NCBI RefSeq assembly: GCF_007923295.1
Contig: NZ_VOIR01000016.1
Span: 124,001-188,000 of the forward strand
Direction: 5' to 3'
Source of the DNA: Agrococcus sediminis
Lineage (GTDB): Bacteria > Actinomycetota > Actinomycetes > Actinomycetales > Microbacteriaceae
DNA: 64,000 nt
The position numbers and the translations under genes are program-made. The notes under the pieces were generated by a model. That model had not been told where the DNA came from and searched no databases. It saw nothing but the letters and a program-made list of their open reading frames with translations. Each line of letters starts with the position of its first letter. Position 1 is the stretch's first letter. Shown one piece after another: positions 42,976 to 51,386 of this stretch.

Positions 42976-42996
42976 ATGCATTTGTACTTCCTGTGA
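42976..42996 (+). CDS. Leader peptide MHLYFL of the ABC-F/MFS resistance operon
   Basis: ATG CAT TTG TAC TTC CTG TGA encodes MHLYFL, placed at the predicted transcript start. The leader of the macrolide-resistance gene msrD is MYLIFM, which stalls ribosomes in the presence of macrolides: length, Leu3, Phe5 and the hydrophobic/aromatic pattern agree, and the downstream gene is likewise an ABC-F with a Mef-like partner. A drug-sensing attenuator is therefore likely. Confidence 0.65.
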   Translation: MHLYFL

Positions 42997-43056
42997 CGGC
43001 TGAGTAGGCCCACCGCGCTCGTTGAGTAATCCGAGTCTGCGGCGGCCGCTCGTTCT

Positions 43057-43072
43057 GACCCCTCTGGGGGTC
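43057..43072 (+). promoter_or_regulatory. Hairpin in the ABC-F leader region (possible attenuator)
   Basis: GACCCC (43057-43062) and GGGGTC (43067-43072) form a 6-base-pair GC stem with loop TCTG, 60 bases after the leader stop and 60 before the ABC-F start. It is followed by GCCGTCATTT, a poor U-tract, so intrinsic termination is only possible, not certain. Confidence 0.4.
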
Positions 43073-43131
43073 GCCGTCATTTGCGTACCTACCTGCCTGT
43101 GGCTGGTGGTGCGTCGTCTCGAAGGACTTCA

Positions 43132-44787
43132 ATGCTCACCCCGACGAACCGTCATCCGGCGCGCCAACGCGCCCAACTCATCGCTTCCGACGTGTCTTTG
43201 ATGCGCGGAGCCACGCCCGTTCTCCATCATGTCGACCTCACCCTCACTTCCTCATCGCGTGTCGCGATCGTGGGAGAGAACGGGCGGGGAAAATCGACGC
43301 TCCTACAGGTGCTCGCTGGCGCCCTGGTCCCGGACAGCGGAACGGTCCAACGCATCGGCACGATCGGTGTTGCCGAGCAAGAGATGACCGCCACTGACAG
43401 GCGAACTGTTGGGCAGGCGGTCGCGGAAGCGATAGCCGAACCGCTGGCCGCGTTGGCGACACTTGACGCCGCAGCTCTCGCTCTTGCGGATGGCACGGAC
43501 CGGGCGGCGGAGGAGTACGCGGCCGCGTTGGAACGTGCCGAAGCGCTCGATGCGTGGGATGCCGAACGGCGCGTGCAGATCGCGCTCGATGCGCTCGAAG
43601 CGGAGACGGACTCGACCAGGCTTCTCGCAGACCTCTCGGTGGGACAGCGGTATCGGGTACGGCTGGCGTGCCTCCTGGGCGCCGATCACGATTTTCTACT
43701 GCTTGATGAGCCCACCAACCACCTCGATCGAAGTGGGCTTGAGTTCCTGACCGCGCAGCTCCGAGCGCGGAGCGGGGGCGTTGTCGTCGTCAGCCACGAT
43801 CGCGCGCTGCTGTCCGACATCGCGGAGACCATCGTCGACCTCGACCCGACGCCGGACGATCGTCCGCGCGTGTACGGGAACGGCTATGCCGGCTACCGGG
43901 AGGGACGCCTGGCCGAGCGGGAACGCTGGGAACAGGACTACGACCGCCAACAGGCCGAGCATGCCCGGTTGCAGGACAGTCTCAGCGCTGCGCAGAACCG
44001 GCTCGTCTCGGGGTGGAGACCAGAGAAGGGCACCAACAAGCATGGGCGAGCCACCCGAGCCGGTGGGCTTGTGCAGAACGTGCACCGACGCCAGGAAGCA
44101 CTCGAAGCCCACGCCGTCACCGTGCCGGAACCGCCTCAGCTCTTCCGGTTCCCCGACCTCCCCACACGAACTGGCGCGGTTCTCCTCAGCGTCGATCACA
44201 TCAGCGTCGCCGGGCGGTTGAGCCGGCCAGTGTCGTTCTCACTCTCCCACCGCGGCCGTCTCGTAGTGACCGGCCCGAACGGTGCCGGTAAGTCAACACT
44301 GCTGAGCGTGGTCGGCGGTGAGCTGGCTCCGGACACGGGAGCGGTTCGAACGCCTCGGAGCACGCGACTGGGCTTTCTCCATCAGGAGACGACCCTGCCG
44401 CCTGATCGGAGAGCGAGCGAGGTGTACGCCACACACGTCGGCGCGCTCGTGTCCGAAGGCACTTTGCGGGAATCAGATGCGATCGGCCTCTCTCAGCTTG
44501 GTCTCCTGCGCCCGCGCGAGGCGGGCAAACGAGTGGGCGAGCTCTCGATGGGGCAGCAGCGCCGGCTCGATCTGGCGCTCGTACTCGCGATGCGCCCGCA
44601 TGTGCTGCTCCTGGACGAACCCACCAACCATCTTTCAATCGCGCTCGTTGACGAACTCACCGACGCGCTCGGAGCGACCGCAGCGGCGGTCGTCCTGTCA
44701 ACGCACGACCGGCAACTGCTCCGTGACGTTGACGGCTGGCCGAGCCTCGGACTGACGTCGATGGTCGAAGGCGAGGCGCTGGTATGA
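43132..44787 (+). CDS. ABC-F ribosome-protection protein (macrolide/lincosamide type)
   Basis: A 551-residue protein with two ABC domains and no membrane part: Walker A VGENGRGKSTLLQVLAG and VTGPNGAGKSTLLSVVGG, signatures LSVGQRYRVRLA and LSMGQQRRLDLA, Walker B LLLDEPTNHLD and LLLDEPTNHLS. Between them is an ~80-residue linker (REGRLAERERWEQDYDRQQAEHARLQ...GRATRAGGLVQNVHRRQEAL), the arm that enters the ribosome. ABC-F proteins displace antibiotics from the 50S tunnel. ATG 43132 has GAAGGA 5 bases upstream. The stop overlaps the MFS start (ATGA). Drug spectrum not determinable from sequence. Confidence 0.87.
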   Translation: MLTPTNRHPARQRAQLIASDVSLMRGATPVLHHVDLTLTSSSRVAIVGENGRGKSTLLQVLAGALVPDSGTVQRIGTIGVAEQEMTATDRRTVGQAVAEAIAEPLAALATLDAAALALADGTDRAAEEYAAALERAEALDAWDAERRVQIALDALEAETDSTRLLADLSVGQRYRVRLACLLGADHDFLLLDEPTNHLDRSGLEFLTAQLRARSGGVVVVSHDRALLSDIAETIVDLDPTPDDRPRVYGNGYAGYREGRLAERERWEQDYDRQQAEHARLQDSLSAAQNRLVSGWRPEKGTNKHGRATRAGGLVQNVHRRQEALEAHAVTVPEPPQLFRFPDLPTRTGAVLLSVDHISVAGRLSRPVSFSLSHRGRLVVTGPNGAGKSTLLSVVGGELAPDTGAVRTPRSTRLGFLHQETTLPPDRRASEVYATHVGALVSEGTLRESDAIGLSQLGLLRPREAGKRVGELSMGQQRRLDLALVLAMRPHVLLLDEPTNHLSIALVDELTDALGATAAAVVLSTHDRQLLRDVDGWPSLGLTSMVEGEALV

Positions 44788-46052
44788 GCGAAAAGAACCT
44801 CAACCGGATACGTGCCCTGCGGCCACTGGCTTCGCGGGACTATCGGCTCCTGTTCGCCGCGGTCGGCATCGAGGTCTTCGGCACCGGGATGTGGACCATC
44901 GTGATGGTCTTCCAAGTGCTCGCGCTCGATGACAGCCCGCTCGCGCTCTCAGCGGTCGCAACAGGTATGAGCTTGGGCCTGTTCGCCTTCTCGATCCTGG
45001 GTGGCGTTGTCGCCGATCGGTTCTCCAAACGCCGCATCATCATCACCGTGCAGGGATGCACCGCGGCTGTGATGACCGTGGTGGCAGTCCTGTCCCTCAC
45101 CGAGACGGTCGAACTGTGGCACGTCGGCGTTGCCTCATTCGCGATGGGCGCAGGAAGCGCATTCTTCTACCCCGCCTACAGCGCGTATCTGCCCCAGGTG
45201 CTTCCGCCTGAGCAGCTCCTCGCCGCGAACGGGCTCGAAGGCGCTCTCCGACCCTCAATGGGGCAGGGGCTCGGTCCCGCCCTCGGCGGAATCGTCGTCG
45301 GCATGTTCTTCCCCGCCATCGGGGCCGTCATCGTCGCAGCCTCGTATGCGATCGCGTTCATCCTCACTCTGTTCCTCAGCCGACGCGACGAGCTGACCAC
45401 GGTCGCTTCTCCGGAGCAGCACACGAGCGTGTGGGGTGACCTTCGAGCAGGCGTGAACTATGTGGTTCACACACGCTGGTTGCTCTGGACTCTGGTCTTC
45501 GGCTCCTCGCTCGCCCTCATCATCCAGGGACCGATCGAAGTGCTGCTGCCCTTCATTACCCGAGACAGATTCGAGGACGCCGAATCCACGTTCGGCTTCC
45601 TCCTCGCCGCATTCGGCATGGGCGGGGCGATCGGCTCACTCGTTGTGTCATCGCTGAAACTCCCGCGCCGCTACCTCACATTCATGATCGCCTGCTGGGG
45701 CGGCGGAACCCTCCCACTCGCGGTCATCGGCGTCGCCGACAACCTGATTCTCATGCTCGCAGCGCTGTTCATCGTCGGCGCAGCGACCGGAGCCGGTGTC
45801 GTCATCTGGGGAACCCTGCTGCAACGTCTGGTGCCGCTCGACATGATCGGCCGAGTCGCGAGCCTCGACTTCTTCGTCTCGATCACCTTCATGCCTGTCT
45901 CGATCGCGATCGCAGGACCGCTCTCGCTGCTCGTACCCATCCCCGTGATCTTCATCATCGCCGGTGTCGCTCCACCCGTACTTGCGCTGATCGCGATGCT
46001 GATGGGACGCATGCGCGAAAGCGAGATGGAACGCCCAATGGACGAACGCTGA
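44784..46052 (+). CDS. MFS drug exporter (Mef/EntS-like)
   Basis: A 422-residue, 12-helix MFS protein of the Mef/enterobactin-exporter type: LASRDYRLLFAAVGIEVFGTGMW, SILGGVVADRFSKRRIII (motif A region), AYLPQVLPPEQLLAANGLEG, RPSMGQGLGPALGGIVVG. Mef proteins export macrolides and act together with Msr(D) ABC-F proteins. The coupling to the ABC-F gene by a 4-base overlap, with the leader MHLYFL upstream of both, supports an analogous pair in the reverse gene order. Substrate unproven. Confidence 0.85.
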   Translation: MSEKNLNRIRALRPLASRDYRLLFAAVGIEVFGTGMWTIVMVFQVLALDDSPLALSAVATGMSLGLFAFSILGGVVADRFSKRRIIITVQGCTAAVMTVVAVLSLTETVELWHVGVASFAMGAGSAFFYPAYSAYLPQVLPPEQLLAANGLEGALRPSMGQGLGPALGGIVVGMFFPAIGAVIVAASYAIAFILTLFLSRRDELTTVASPEQHTSVWGDLRAGVNYVVHTRWLLWTLVFGSSLALIIQGPIEVLLPFITRDRFEDAESTFGFLLAAFGMGGAIGSLVVSSLKLPRRYLTFMIACWGGGTLPLAVIGVADNLILMLAALFIVGAATGAGVVIWGTLLQRLVPLDMIGRVASLDFFVSITFMPVSIAIAGPLSLLVPIPVIFIIAGVAPPVLALIAMLMGRMRESEMERPMDER

Positions 46053-46076
46053 GATGCGGCTGTCCGGGTCAAGAGC

Positions 46077-47012
46077 ATGTTGGGATTCGAGGCACACGAG
46101 CAAGGCGTGCGCTCACCCATCACGGCCTTGACCCGGACCGAGCACCATCCGATCGCTCCGGTGGCGTACGACTGCATCAAGGTTGTCATCGTTCGCTCTG
46201 GGTCCGTGGTGCTGTTCAGTGAGTTCGGGCAGAGACCCGTTTGTATTGGCGATGTTGTCGTGCTCGGCGCGAATGTCCTGTGCGGGAGTGAGCCAGAAGG
46301 CCACGTCACGACGACCACCGTCTTCGCGGACACCGATTACCTGGTCGACCAGGTGTTCTGGCAGCACGTCGGGTTGTTGCAAGATCGACTTGAAGCACAG
46401 GACTTCTTTGCGACGACTTATGCCGAGCCAGCCCAGGTTCTCCGACTTGGCGAGGATCGGGCGGGGATGTTGATGCCGTGGCTGGACGAGTTGGTCGCGC
46501 TGAGCGTTGAGGATCGACCGGTGGCGAACTTCCATCGGATACAAGCGTTGTGGTTCTCGGTCGCTCACGTCCTGACCCCTTTCGTGAAGGTGACACCGGT
46601 GCGGGAGTCCTCCACTCAGCGCGTGAGAACCTGGCCTACTCAGCCGCGGCAACGGGGATTCTTGCCGCTACGGACTGAGGCACGGAGGGTCGCTGATCTA
46701 CTTCGGGCGGACCCGGTGCGTCGGTGGTCGGTGACTGACCTTGCCCGCGAGGTGCATCTGTCGAAGTCGCAGCTTGGGCGGGTGTTCGTGGAGGCGTATG
46801 GGAAGTCGCCGATCGCGTATCTGACGATGCTGCGAGCGGAGCGGATGGCGGGTCTTCTGCGCACCACGGACACTCCGATCGCGGTGATCGCCCGTGAGGT
46901 GGGATGGAGCGATCCTGATTTCGCGGCCCGTCAGTTCCGTCGTAGCATCGGCGTGACGCCGAGCCACTACCGAGCGATCGCCCGCGCGCGTGCCGCTACC
47001 GGGGCCGGGTGA
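46077..47012 (+). CDS. AraC-family transcriptional regulator (copy 2)
   Basis: A 311-residue paralogue of the regulator at 41,986: cupin-like N-terminal domain (KVVIVRSGSVVLFSEFGQ, GDVVVLGANVLCGSEPEGHV) and two C-terminal helix-turn-helix units. It starts 24 bases after the MFS gene and could be co-transcribed. The N-terminal halves share only moderate identity with copy 1, but the DNA of the C-terminal domain is nearly the same, which points to gene conversion or recent recombination. In related elements one such regulator stands before the ArdC operon; this copy holds that position. Confidence 0.87.
   Translation: MLGFEAHEQGVRSPITALTRTEHHPIAPVAYDCIKVVIVRSGSVVLFSEFGQRPVCIGDVVVLGANVLCGSEPEGHVTTTTVFADTDYLVDQVFWQHVGLLQDRLEAQDFFATTYAEPAQVLRLGEDRAGMLMPWLDELVALSVEDRPVANFHRIQALWFSVAHVLTPFVKVTPVRESSTQRVRTWPTQPRQRGFLPLRTEARRVADLLRADPVRRWSVTDLAREVHLSKSQLGRVFVEAYGKSPIAYLTMLRAERMAGLLRTTDTPIAVIAREVGWSDPDFAARQFRRSIGVTPSHYRAIARARAATGAG
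46740..46992 (+). repeat. Direct repeat copy 2 (3' part of AraC gene 2)
   Basis: Partner of 42661-42913, same orientation, ~97% identical by eye. Recombination between the two would delete the ABC-F and MFS genes and leave one hybrid AraC gene. Confidence 0.85.
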
Positions 47013-47234
47013 AACGCGCATCGAGCCGGGTCATATCCGCAGGATCGGCCGTCTCCACCCCACTGCTTCCGAGCGCCCCGGTAGTCCAGTAGAGATTCGT
47101 CGGGTTCGTCGCGGAGCCTGACGGTCGCCAGTCTCGTTTCCGTCGTCCGTCTCGTCTTCCTGATCCGCCCGGCGTACCTCGTGGTCGCACGGCTGCTCCC
47201 TCTGGGCGTGGCCCAGGCGGAGGGAGGTCAGGCG

Positions 47235-48320
47235 ATGGCTATGAGGAACGAGACGAGGGAAGCGAAGCTCGAAGCTCTCGAAGAACGCATCGTGCGCTCG
47301 GTCGAGGAGCTGGTGTCGGGTGAGGACTGGCGGCGGGCGATGGAGTTCGCGGCGCGGTTCCGGTCGCGGTCGTTCAACAACACGCTGCTGATCTGGGCGC
47401 AGCACGTGGACGCCTACGAGCAGGGCCGGGTGCCGACGCCGACGCCGACGTGGGTGGCTGGCTTCCAGGACTGGAAGAAGATGGGCCGCTGGGCCGAGGC
47501 CGGCGGCGGGTATGAGATTCGTGCGCCGGTCAGGGTGAGGTTCGCGACGGCGACGCCGAAAGACCCGGCCTCGTGGCGGCGCCTGTCAAAGGGTGAGAAG
47601 CCGCGCCCGGGCGAAGTCGTGCAGCGTCGGATCGTCAGCGTCGTCCCGGCCCATGTCTGGGATGTGTCCCGGACTCACGGTGCGGAGCTGCCGGAACTGC
47701 CGACCCCGAAGCTGCTGGAAGGCAAAGCACCCGTCGGCCTGTGGGAGGGGCTGGCTGCGCAGGTCGAGTCGCTGGGGTACGAGGTGCTGCGGATGCCGGA
47801 CGCCGACGCGATCCGCGGCGCGAACGGCATGACCGACTACGAGACCCGTCAGGTGCTCGTGCGCACGGACATGGACCCGGCCGCGCAGGTGAAGACCCTC
47901 GCGCACGAGCTGGGCCATGTCCGTCTGCACGGGCCGAACCAGCAGGAAGCGCGCCAGCATCGCGGGATCGGTGAGGTCGAGGCCGAGTCCGTCGCGCTGA
48001 TGATCGCCGCTGCACATGGCATGGACACCAGCGACTACGCGATCCCCTACGTCGCCGGATGGGCGGCCAACGTGGACGGCAAGGACCCGGCGCAGGTCAT
48101 CCGGGACACCGGCGAGAAGGTCCGGCGCACCGCGACCGAGGTCCTGGGCCAGCTCGACACGATCCAGCTCGGCAACGGCAACCCGACCTCGCTGCGACTC
48201 GACCAATCCGACGTCGAACAGTCTGGACCTGCGCGAGCGCCGGAACCGGGACCGCGGGTCGAGCCGCTGCCGGTGCGTGAGCCGCGGACGGTGCAGGCGG
48301 TGCCGGAGCAGGGGCTGTGA
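47235..48320 (+). CDS. ArdC-like antirestriction protein with zinc-peptidase domain
   Basis: A 361-residue protein. The N-terminal ~110 residues match the ArdC ssDNA-binding domain (FAARFRSRSFNNTLLIWAQ, TPTPTWVAGFQDWKKMGRW). The middle has an ImmA/IrrE-type zinc motif: VKTLAHELGHVRLHGP with HExxH, and a downstream EVEAESVALMIAAAHG glutamate. ArdC proteins protect incoming plasmid DNA from restriction. ATG 47235 has GGAGGGAGG upstream. It is first in the long conserved operon; its stop overlaps the primase start. The C-terminal 60 residues are Pro/Glu-rich. Confidence 0.85.
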   Translation: MAMRNETREAKLEALEERIVRSVEELVSGEDWRRAMEFAARFRSRSFNNTLLIWAQHVDAYEQGRVPTPTPTWVAGFQDWKKMGRWAEAGGGYEIRAPVRVRFATATPKDPASWRRLSKGEKPRPGEVVQRRIVSVVPAHVWDVSRTHGAELPELPTPKLLEGKAPVGLWEGLAAQVESLGYEVLRMPDADAIRGANGMTDYETRQVLVRTDMDPAAQVKTLAHELGHVRLHGPNQQEARQHRGIGEVEAESVALMIAAAHGMDTSDYAIPYVAGWAANVDGKDPAQVIRDTGEKVRRTATEVLGQLDTIQLGNGNPTSLRLDQSDVEQSGPARAPEPGPRVEPLPVREPRTVQAVPEQGL

Positions 48321-49255
48321 TGGTCGCCCCCTCGGCGTTCGCTGCCCTGTTCGACCGGCTGGACGGTCTGCCGTTGCCGGTCGCGGCGCGCGAGCTGGCG
48401 AGGGCCGGAGTGCCGGTGTTCCCGTGCGTGCCGGGCGAGAAGACGCCCCTCGTCCCATCCGGTTTCCGCCGTGCGACGACCGATCCGCGACGGGTGGCGG
48501 GGTGGTGGCGGTGGCAGCCGGGCGCGAACATCGGCATCCCGACCGGCGCCGCGTCAGGTCTGGTCGTGATCGACGTGGATGTGCACGGCGTCGACGGATA
48601 CGCGGCGTACGCGCGGGCGGCCCGCGCGGGTCTGATCCCGGCGCCGCTGGCGACGGTGACCACACCCACAGGCGGGCGGCACGCCTACTTCCCGGCCATC
48701 CCAGCCAAGGTGCAGCGGTCATGGGCGGTCGGCAAGGCCGGCGTGGATTGCCGCGGGGACGGCGGCTATGTCATCGCCCCGCCCTCGCTGCTGCGGCTGG
48801 ACGGCGCCTCGGTCTCGTACCGGGTCGAGCAGGTCGCTTCCGGTGCGGTGGAGCCGGTGGATGCGGGGCGGCTGCGCGACTTCCTCGATCCGCCACCGCC
48901 GCGTCGCCCGGCGCGGGAGGGCCAGCCGGTAGCCGGGCGGGAGGACGCGGACCGGCTGGCGGCGTGGCTGTCCCGGCAGGTCAAGGGCGACCGGAACTAC
49001 AAGCTGTTCTGGGCCGCGTGCCGTCTGGCCGAGGGCAACGTGCCCGTCGCCGATGCCCTGGATGCGCTGGTGCGCGCCGAGCAGCCCGACTTCGGGGAGC
49101 GGGAGATCACCCGCACCGTCTACAGCGCCTATCGCAGCGTCGGCGTCGGAGCCGCCCGCCGGGAACGCACCGCGGCACCGGCGAGCCCGCCTGCGGGCGG
49201 GCTCGCTCGACGTGACCCAGGGCTCCGAGTGGACGCGGCAAGGGGTCTGGGATGA
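48320..49255 (+). CDS. Bifunctional DNA primase/polymerase (Prim-Pol)
   Basis: A 311-residue primase-polymerase of the archaeo-eukaryotic type. VFPCVPGEKTPLVPSGF and WWRWQPGANIGIPTGAASGLVVIDVD show the family order with the acidic pair in VIDVDVHG; TVTTPTGGRHAYF and DCRGDGGYVIAPPS follow. C-terminal ~90 residues contain a helical primase-associated region. It could prime replication of the excised element or of the transferred strand. Overlaps both neighbours by a few bases. Confidence 0.87.
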   Translation: MVAPSAFAALFDRLDGLPLPVAARELARAGVPVFPCVPGEKTPLVPSGFRRATTDPRRVAGWWRWQPGANIGIPTGAASGLVVIDVDVHGVDGYAAYARAARAGLIPAPLATVTTPTGGRHAYFPAIPAKVQRSWAVGKAGVDCRGDGGYVIAPPSLLRLDGASVSYRVEQVASGAVEPVDAGRLRDFLDPPPPRRPAREGQPVAGREDADRLAAWLSRQVKGDRNYKLFWAACRLAEGNVPVADALDALVRAEQPDFGEREITRTVYSAYRSVGVGAARRERTAAPASPPAGGLARRDPGLRVDAARGLG

Positions 49256-49980
49256 ACAGGGTACGGGGGCGGCGCTGGGCGGTGGTCACATCGGTTGCCG
49301 GGACGGTGTTCATCGCGGCCGGCGCGTTCTGGCTGTCGTTCACCGCGTTGGCGGACCTCGCCCGCCGCTCCGGGATCGGGGCCGGGCAGGCGTGGGCGTG
49401 GCCGCTGATCGTCGATGGCGTGATCGTGGTGTCCACGGTCGCGGTAGTCGCGCTCGCCGGCGAGAAAGCGGCCTGGTACCCGTGGACGTTGCTGATCGGC
49501 GGCGCGGCGGTGTCGGTGACGGCGAACTCTCTGCACGCGGTCGTCGCCGCAGACGCCGACGTTTCCGGCCCGCTCGCGGCCGCGGTCGCTGCGGTGCCGC
49601 CGGTGGTGCTGCTGGCGATCACCCATCTGACCGTCGTCCTGACCCGATCCGCAGCGCGTCCTGCCGATGCACCAGCGATCACAGACGCGGTTGAGCGTGT
49701 CCCGGTTGTGGCGGCACAGATCGAGACCGAACCCGCCGTGCCCTCGCCTGCCGGGTCCGGCGCCGTCGAGGCCGATGAGGACGGTGGGCTGGATCGTCGG
49801 GCGCGGGCGGCGGAGCTGCGCGAGCGGGAGTGGTCGAACAAGGCCATCGCCCGGCACCTGGGGGTGCATCCCTCGACGGTCGGCCGGTGGCTTCCCCGTC
49901 CCGAGCATGCCGACGCGCACCACAGCGATGAGGCCGACCCGTCCGGGTCCGAGCCCGTGAGGCAAGGAGCCACGCCATGA
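49252..49980 (+). CDS. DUF2637 membrane protein with C-terminal helix-turn-helix
   Basis: A 242-residue protein. Residues ~10-130 carry four hydrophobic helices typical of DUF2637 (TSVAGTVFIAAGAFWLSFTALADLA, AWAWPLIVDGVIVVSTVAVVAL). Residues ~175-225 have an HTH, LREREWSNKAIARHLGVHPSTVGRWL, as found in Spd-like spread proteins of actinobacterial mobile elements. A membrane-tethered DNA-binding protein is implied. Overlaps the primase stop (ATGA) and the next start. Confidence 0.8.
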   Translation: MNRVRGRRWAVVTSVAGTVFIAAGAFWLSFTALADLARRSGIGAGQAWAWPLIVDGVIVVSTVAVVALAGEKAAWYPWTLLIGGAAVSVTANSLHAVVAADADVSGPLAAAVAAVPPVVLLAITHLTVVLTRSAARPADAPAITDAVERVPVVAAQIETEPAVPSPAGSGAVEADEDGGLDRRARAAELREREWSNKAIARHLGVHPSTVGRWLPRPEHADAHHSDEADPSGSEPVRQGATP

Positions 49981-50393
49981 GCGACCAGGACCAGACGAAC
50001 CCGGCGGAGCAGCACCACCGCCATCGCGAACCCGAACAGGCTCCGCAGGCGCGGACGACGCCGACCCCTGCCGAGGATGCGGAGGCGCCGGGAACGCCGG
50101 ACGCGATCAAGGAGGCCGCGTCCCGCAGAGCCGCGAAGGAGAAGCTGGCGCAGGTGCGGGGCCGGGGCGTGGACTGGGTGCGTCCGAGTGACCTGTTCGC
50201 CCACGGCGGCGGGGCTCTGTCCCGACGCGGCATCGACGTCACCGCCGCGGGGAACCGCAGGCTGCGCGCCCCGATCGACAAGGGCGCCCGATGGGTCGCA
50301 GAGCGGGCGCGCCGCCTGCCGCCATTGAGCGCGTTCGGGCGTCGTGGCGGCACCGATCGGGGCCAGGCCCGGTCCGGGGTCGGGATGCGGTAG
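49977..50393 (+). CDS. Small charged protein, unknown function
   Basis: A 138-residue protein rich in charged residues, Ala and Pro. N-terminal ~45 residues look disordered; a helical middle (KEAASRRAAKEKLAQVRGRG) precedes a basic C-terminus with Arg clusters (RWVAERARRLPPL). ATGA overlap with the DUF2637 gene. No family recognised; the basic character would suit nucleic-acid binding. Confidence 0.55.
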   Translation: MSDQDQTNPAEQHHRHREPEQAPQARTTPTPAEDAEAPGTPDAIKEAASRRAAKEKLAQVRGRGVDWVRPSDLFAHGGGALSRRGIDVTAAGNRRLRAPIDKGARWVAERARRLPPLSAFGRRGGTDRGQARSGVGMR

Positions 50394-50483
50394 CAGGTGG
50401 GGTGAGTCGTGGACGCCGGGCTGGCAGAGGTGAGACCCGCAGGAGCCTGCGGGCGCACCTGCCCGCCAGGAGGTGCCTCGACC

Positions 50484-51386
50484 ATGACCGACAACACCAG
50501 CACACCCGGCACGACGAACACCAGCGAGTCCGGTGAGGACTATCGCAGCAGCGAAGGATTGCGCGCCCTGCTGCACCGGCTCCACTCCGCGGGGCGTGGC
50601 GCGTGGGAGCAGGACCCGGTGGCGGGCGAGCTGATGGCGTTCGCGGCCGAGAAGTACGCGGCCCTGGCGCACAAGCATCGGCTCGACCCGTGGGAGGCCG
50701 CGTCAGCGGCGTTCGACGTGATGCGCACGAAGGCCGCCCGCACCGCGGAGGACCCGTGGGCGGTCGTCACGCACGCGGTGCGGATCACCTGCATCGCCGA
50801 GGAACGCGGCCAAGGGCTGCTGTGCTCGACCCATCAGGCGCGCCGGCCCCGCTACTCGGTGTTCCACGACCCCGAACGGCTCTCCGACCGGGAGAACCCG
50901 TTGGACGACTACCACCCGGCCTTCCAGGTCACCGATCCGCACGACGGCGACGGGCACGATAGCGAGGTTGAGCGGGATGGGGCAGAGCCGACGTCCGCCA
51001 CGGCGGCGGTGGAGGATGCGATCACGCTGCTGGTGCTGCTGGGCTGGCCGGCCGAGACCGCGCGGACGGCGGTGGAGCATGTCTGTGGGGCGCTGACCCG
51101 GGTCGGGAACCGGCACACCGCCTACGAGACGTTGCGGCGCGACAAGCATGCCCGCGCCTTGCTCGACCTGTCGGGCCGGACCTGGGCGGTGCTGCTGCGT
51201 GCGCTGCTGGGCAGTCCGCTGCCGGAGCTCGCGGCGACCGGCGCGGGACGCGGCATGCTTTTGCGGCTGCTGATCGGCGAGACGCTCCCGGTGCTGTTGC
51301 GCGACGACGACCTCGTGCTCACCTTGTCGCTGGCCGCGCCCGGCACGAACACGCGCGGCACCGACACGTCGCGGGGTGCGCGATGA
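50484..51386 (+). CDS. Conserved element protein, unknown function
   Basis: A 300-residue soluble, helical protein; EGLRALLHRLHSAGRGAWE, then AHKHRLDPWEAASAAFDVM and EDPWAVVTHAVRITCIAEERGQG, are its most conserved-looking parts and recall replication-control proteins, but I cannot name a family. ATG 50484 is chosen on the strength of AGGAGG 9 bases upstream, rather than an upstream GTG. It overlaps the ParB-like gene by 4 bases. Confidence 0.6.
   Translation: MTDNTSTPGTTNTSESGEDYRSSEGLRALLHRLHSAGRGAWEQDPVAGELMAFAAEKYAALAHKHRLDPWEAASAAFDVMRTKAARTAEDPWAVVTHAVRITCIAEERGQGLLCSTHQARRPRYSVFHDPERLSDRENPLDDYHPAFQVTDPHDGDGHDSEVERDGAEPTSATAAVEDAITLLVLLGWPAETARTAVEHVCGALTRVGNRHTAYETLRRDKHARALLDLSGRTWAVLLRALLGSPLPELAATGAGRGMLLRLLIGETLPVLLRDDDLVLTLSLAAPGTNTRGTDTSRGAR

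Noticed and set aside
48016-49215. 399-codon open frame overlapping ArdC and primase genes
   Set aside because: Shadow of the primase-polymerase gene; no domain and low-complexity Arg/Gly composition.
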